This document shows, in pieces, positions 6,321 to 7,458 of a stretch of 7,458 nucleotides of DNA; the stretch's first letter is position 1, and each line of letters starts with the position of its first letter. Position numbers and translations under genes: made by a program. Under the pieces are notes generated by a model, which worked only from the letters and a program-made list of their open reading frames with translations, did no database searches and had not been told where the DNA came from. This DNA is from Gammaproteobacteria bacterium UBA3498. GTDB taxonomy: Bacteria; Pseudomonadota; Gammaproteobacteria; Pseudomonadales; Pseudohongiellaceae. Location of the stretch: positions 1 to 7,458 of the forward strand of contig DFQD01000190.1 of NCBI GenBank assembly GCA_002377605.1, given 5' to 3'.

Positions 6321-6337
6321 AGGGTTTGCCCTAAGGG
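6321..6337. promoter_or_regulatory. Overlapping AGGG/CCCT dyads in the divergent intergenic region
   Basis: AGGGTTTGCCCT (6321-6332) overlaps CCCTAAGGG (6329-6337), giving three alternating half-sites. It lies just upstream of the -35 of the minus-strand operon and 44 bases before the plus-strand ATG, a position where one regulator could control both directions. No binding protein can be named. Confidence 0.25.
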
Positions 6338-6380
6338 TGATCTGTGATACAAAGCACAATCTTTGCTACTTAGTTTTTAC

Positions 6381-6824
6381 ATGTTCTTAGAACTAGAAAA
6401 TACTGCAATCGCTCTTTGGGTAGGCACATCTTTGTGGGCTTACCCTTTTCTGTTGAGCATTCATATTGTGGGATTAGCCATCGTAGTTGGCATTTTCTCA
6501 ATGCGCGACTTGCGCTTGCTCGGCGTATTCAACGCTTTACCAATTAGCACGTTTAGCTATTTAAAAAACTTCGCTATTGCTGGTTTCGCTTTGAATGCCT
6601 TCTCAGGTGTACTTTTGTTTACCTCACAAGCATCTGTTTTTGTGACAAATGTCCCATTCCTAACAAAGATTACCGCCATACTCATTGGAATGGTTCTAGC
6701 ATTTATTATTCAGAGTAAGTTGACTAGTGGAATTGATACTAAAACTAAACTATTAGCGCTTGTTTCTCTTGCTTGTTGGATAAGCGCAATTGTTGCTGGT
6801 CGCTTAATCGCGTACATTTTTTAA
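6381..6824 (+). CDS. DUF6644-like four-helix membrane protein, first of a tandem pair
   Basis: The 147-residue protein is almost all membrane helix, with segments at about 18-40, 62-82, 93-112 and 124-146. Family-like marks are YPFLLSIHIVG at 21-31 with an intramembrane His28, MRDLRLLG at 41-48, GFALNAFSG at 68-76, and GRLIAYIF at the C-terminus. The function of this family is not established. The single His in a helix shared with the next gene could bind haem or a quinone, but that is speculation. ATG at 6381 is preferred, although no Shine-Dalgarno precedes it. TTG at 6363 would add six residues and also lacks one, and an in-frame TGA at 6345-6347 bounds the frame. The gene is divergent from the hydrolase gene and two bases ahead of its paralogue. 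Confidence 0.75.
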   Translation: MFLELENTAIALWVGTSLWAYPFLLSIHIVGLAIVVGIFSMRDLRLLGVFNALPISTFSYLKNFAIAGFALNAFSGVLLFTSQASVFVTNVPFLTKITAILIGMVLAFIIQSKLTSGIDTKTKLLALVSLACWISAIVAGRLIAYIF

Positions 6825-6826
6825 AT

Positions 6827-7315
6827 ATGTTAGTAAGTTTTGCAGAATCAATCGTCGACAGTGCCCTGACCTATTGGATTCAGAGTACGTATTGGTTATG
6901 GCCTATTTTAGAAATTACTCACTTCATTGGCTTAACACTGTTATTAGGCGGACTTATTGTAATCGATTTACGCATGGCTGGATTCTTTCGCGCAATCGAT
7001 CCTGTAACCACACATAAAATTTTACCAGCAGTCATTCTCGGATTTGTATTGAATCTGATCACCGGAATATTATTCTTCTATGGCGATCCAATGCGCTACT
7101 CAATTAATATAGGGTTTCAGATAAAAATGTTACTAGTATTGATCGCAGGAGTTAATGCTGCTGTTTATCACCTCAAAGTCGATCCAATTCTTCAAAACAT
7201 GGATCGCAGTCTTGCTTCACCTGTAATTGCAAAACTTGTTGCATATACTTCCTTAGGTGCTTGGACAGGAGTACTTCTTTTAGGCAGGTTAATACCTTAT
7301 TTGGGCACGGGTTAA
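6827..7315 (+). CDS. DUF6644-like four-helix membrane protein, second of a tandem pair
   Basis: The 162-residue protein parallels its neighbour: WPILEITHFIG at 25-35 with intramembrane His32, VIDLRMAG at 45-52, GFVLNLITG at 72-80, FQIKMLLVLIAG at 97-108, and GRLIPYL at 153-159. Four membrane helices lie at about 23-45, 66-85, 96-115 and 136-158. Shared spacing of the His, DLR and GRLI motifs shows that the two genes arose by duplication, but the sequences have diverged widely. The start at 6827 is two bases after the previous stop and has no Shine-Dalgarno, suggesting that translation depends on the upstream gene. An upstream in-frame TTG at 6773 would overlap the first gene and add 18 residues unlike the family. 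The pair may form a hetero-oligomer; this is inference. Function is unknown. Confidence 0.78.
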   Translation: MLVSFAESIVDSALTYWIQSTYWLWPILEITHFIGLTLLLGGLIVIDLRMAGFFRAIDPVTTHKILPAVILGFVLNLITGILFFYGDPMRYSINIGFQIKMLLVLIAGVNAAVYHLKVDPILQNMDRSLASPVIAKLVAYTSLGAWTGVLLLGRLIPYLGTG

Positions 7316-7341
7316 GCTTTGTACACGTTTTCCAAATTTAG

Positions 7342-7458
7342 TTATCTCTCCAACCATTTTGACATCACCAGCGTATCAACGTAACCCTGACCCGTAAGGC
7401 CAAATGCATTAGGCATTCTACCAACAGTTTCAAAATTCAATTTATTTCAAAACTCAAA
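7342..7458 (-). pseudogene. C-terminal end of a GNAT acetyltransferase frame, interrupted by TGA
   Basis: Read on the minus strand, the 34 codons before the TAA at 7344-7342 encode a typical GNAT C-terminus: KLNFETVGRMPNAF, then GYVDTLVMSKWL. This resembles proteins ending in LW-x-KLGFE-x-VG-x-P-x-AF ... GYVD-x-x-VM. Directly upstream, the same frame contains TGA (7449-7447) at the place where that pattern has Trp, as a single TGG to TGA change would produce. Only three further codons are visible before the edge. No start codon lies between TGA and the fragment, so it is either a decayed gene or a sequence error in an intact one. The frame faces the DUF6644 pair, 26 bases from its stop. GNAT enzymes transfer acetyl groups from acetyl-CoA; the acceptor here is unknown. 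Confidence 0.45.

Noticed and set aside
5776..6359. Alternative frames within and upstream of the cyclase-family gene (5776-6030, 6090-6359, 5885-6073)
   Set aside because: They are shadows of the hydrolase gene, which has a signal peptide, metal motif, ribosome site and promoter.
6773..6826. Longer start (TTG) for the second DUF6644-like protein
   Set aside because: The extra 18 residues overlap the previous gene, are not hydrophobic or family-like, and have no ribosome site; ATG at 6827 follows the previous stop by two bases.

Overview
The window is bacterial chromosome, most likely from a gammaproteobacterium, and probably a marine or other aquatic one. This is inferred from the mix of families: an ExbD/TolR protein, a gammaproteobacterial-style DUF445 protein, an exported quinohaemoprotein dehydrogenase and DUF6644 membrane proteins. 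No rRNA, tRNA, phage, IS or CRISPR sequence was seen. Base composition is uneven. Positions 1801-1860, inside the TetR gene, have 15 G/C of 60, while 4501-4560, inside the dehydrogenase gene, have 33 of 60.

Layout from left to right. At 1-787 (minus) is the N-terminal part of a large class II aldolase/short-chain dehydrogenase fusion that runs off the left edge. At 881-1303 (minus) is a solitary exbD-type gene, closed by a strong intrinsic terminator at 822-856. At 1481-2068 (minus) is an AT-rich TetR-family regulator gene with a palindromic candidate operator upstream. The stretch 2069-2367 is AT-rich and has no gene I can support.

The core of the window is a minus-strand transcription unit read from 6250 down to 2368. 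It encodes an exported cyclase/kynurenine-formamidase-like hydrolase, then a periplasmic PQQ- and haem c-containing alcohol dehydrogenase 18 bases further on, then a DUF445 membrane protein after a 70-base gap. A good sigma70-type promoter lies just upstream of the hydrolase gene. The two exported enzymes look like a periplasmic oxidation-plus-hydrolysis module whose substrate cannot be read from the sequence. The DUF445 gene appears to start at an ATT codon: the only canonical start (TTG at 3054) would cut away half of the first membrane segment, whereas an AGGAG site stands seven bases before an ATT in the same frame.

Divergent from this unit, on the plus strand, are two adjacent paralogous four-helix membrane proteins of the DUF6644 type (6381-6824 and 6827-7315), two bases apart. 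Facing them at the right edge is the tail of a GNAT acetyltransferase reading frame (minus), interrupted by a TGA where the family usually has tryptophan.

No clearly new multi-gene system stands out. The most unusual signals are the ATT start with two mini-ORFs ahead of it, and a PQQ dehydrogenase that lacks the usual vicinal cysteine pair.
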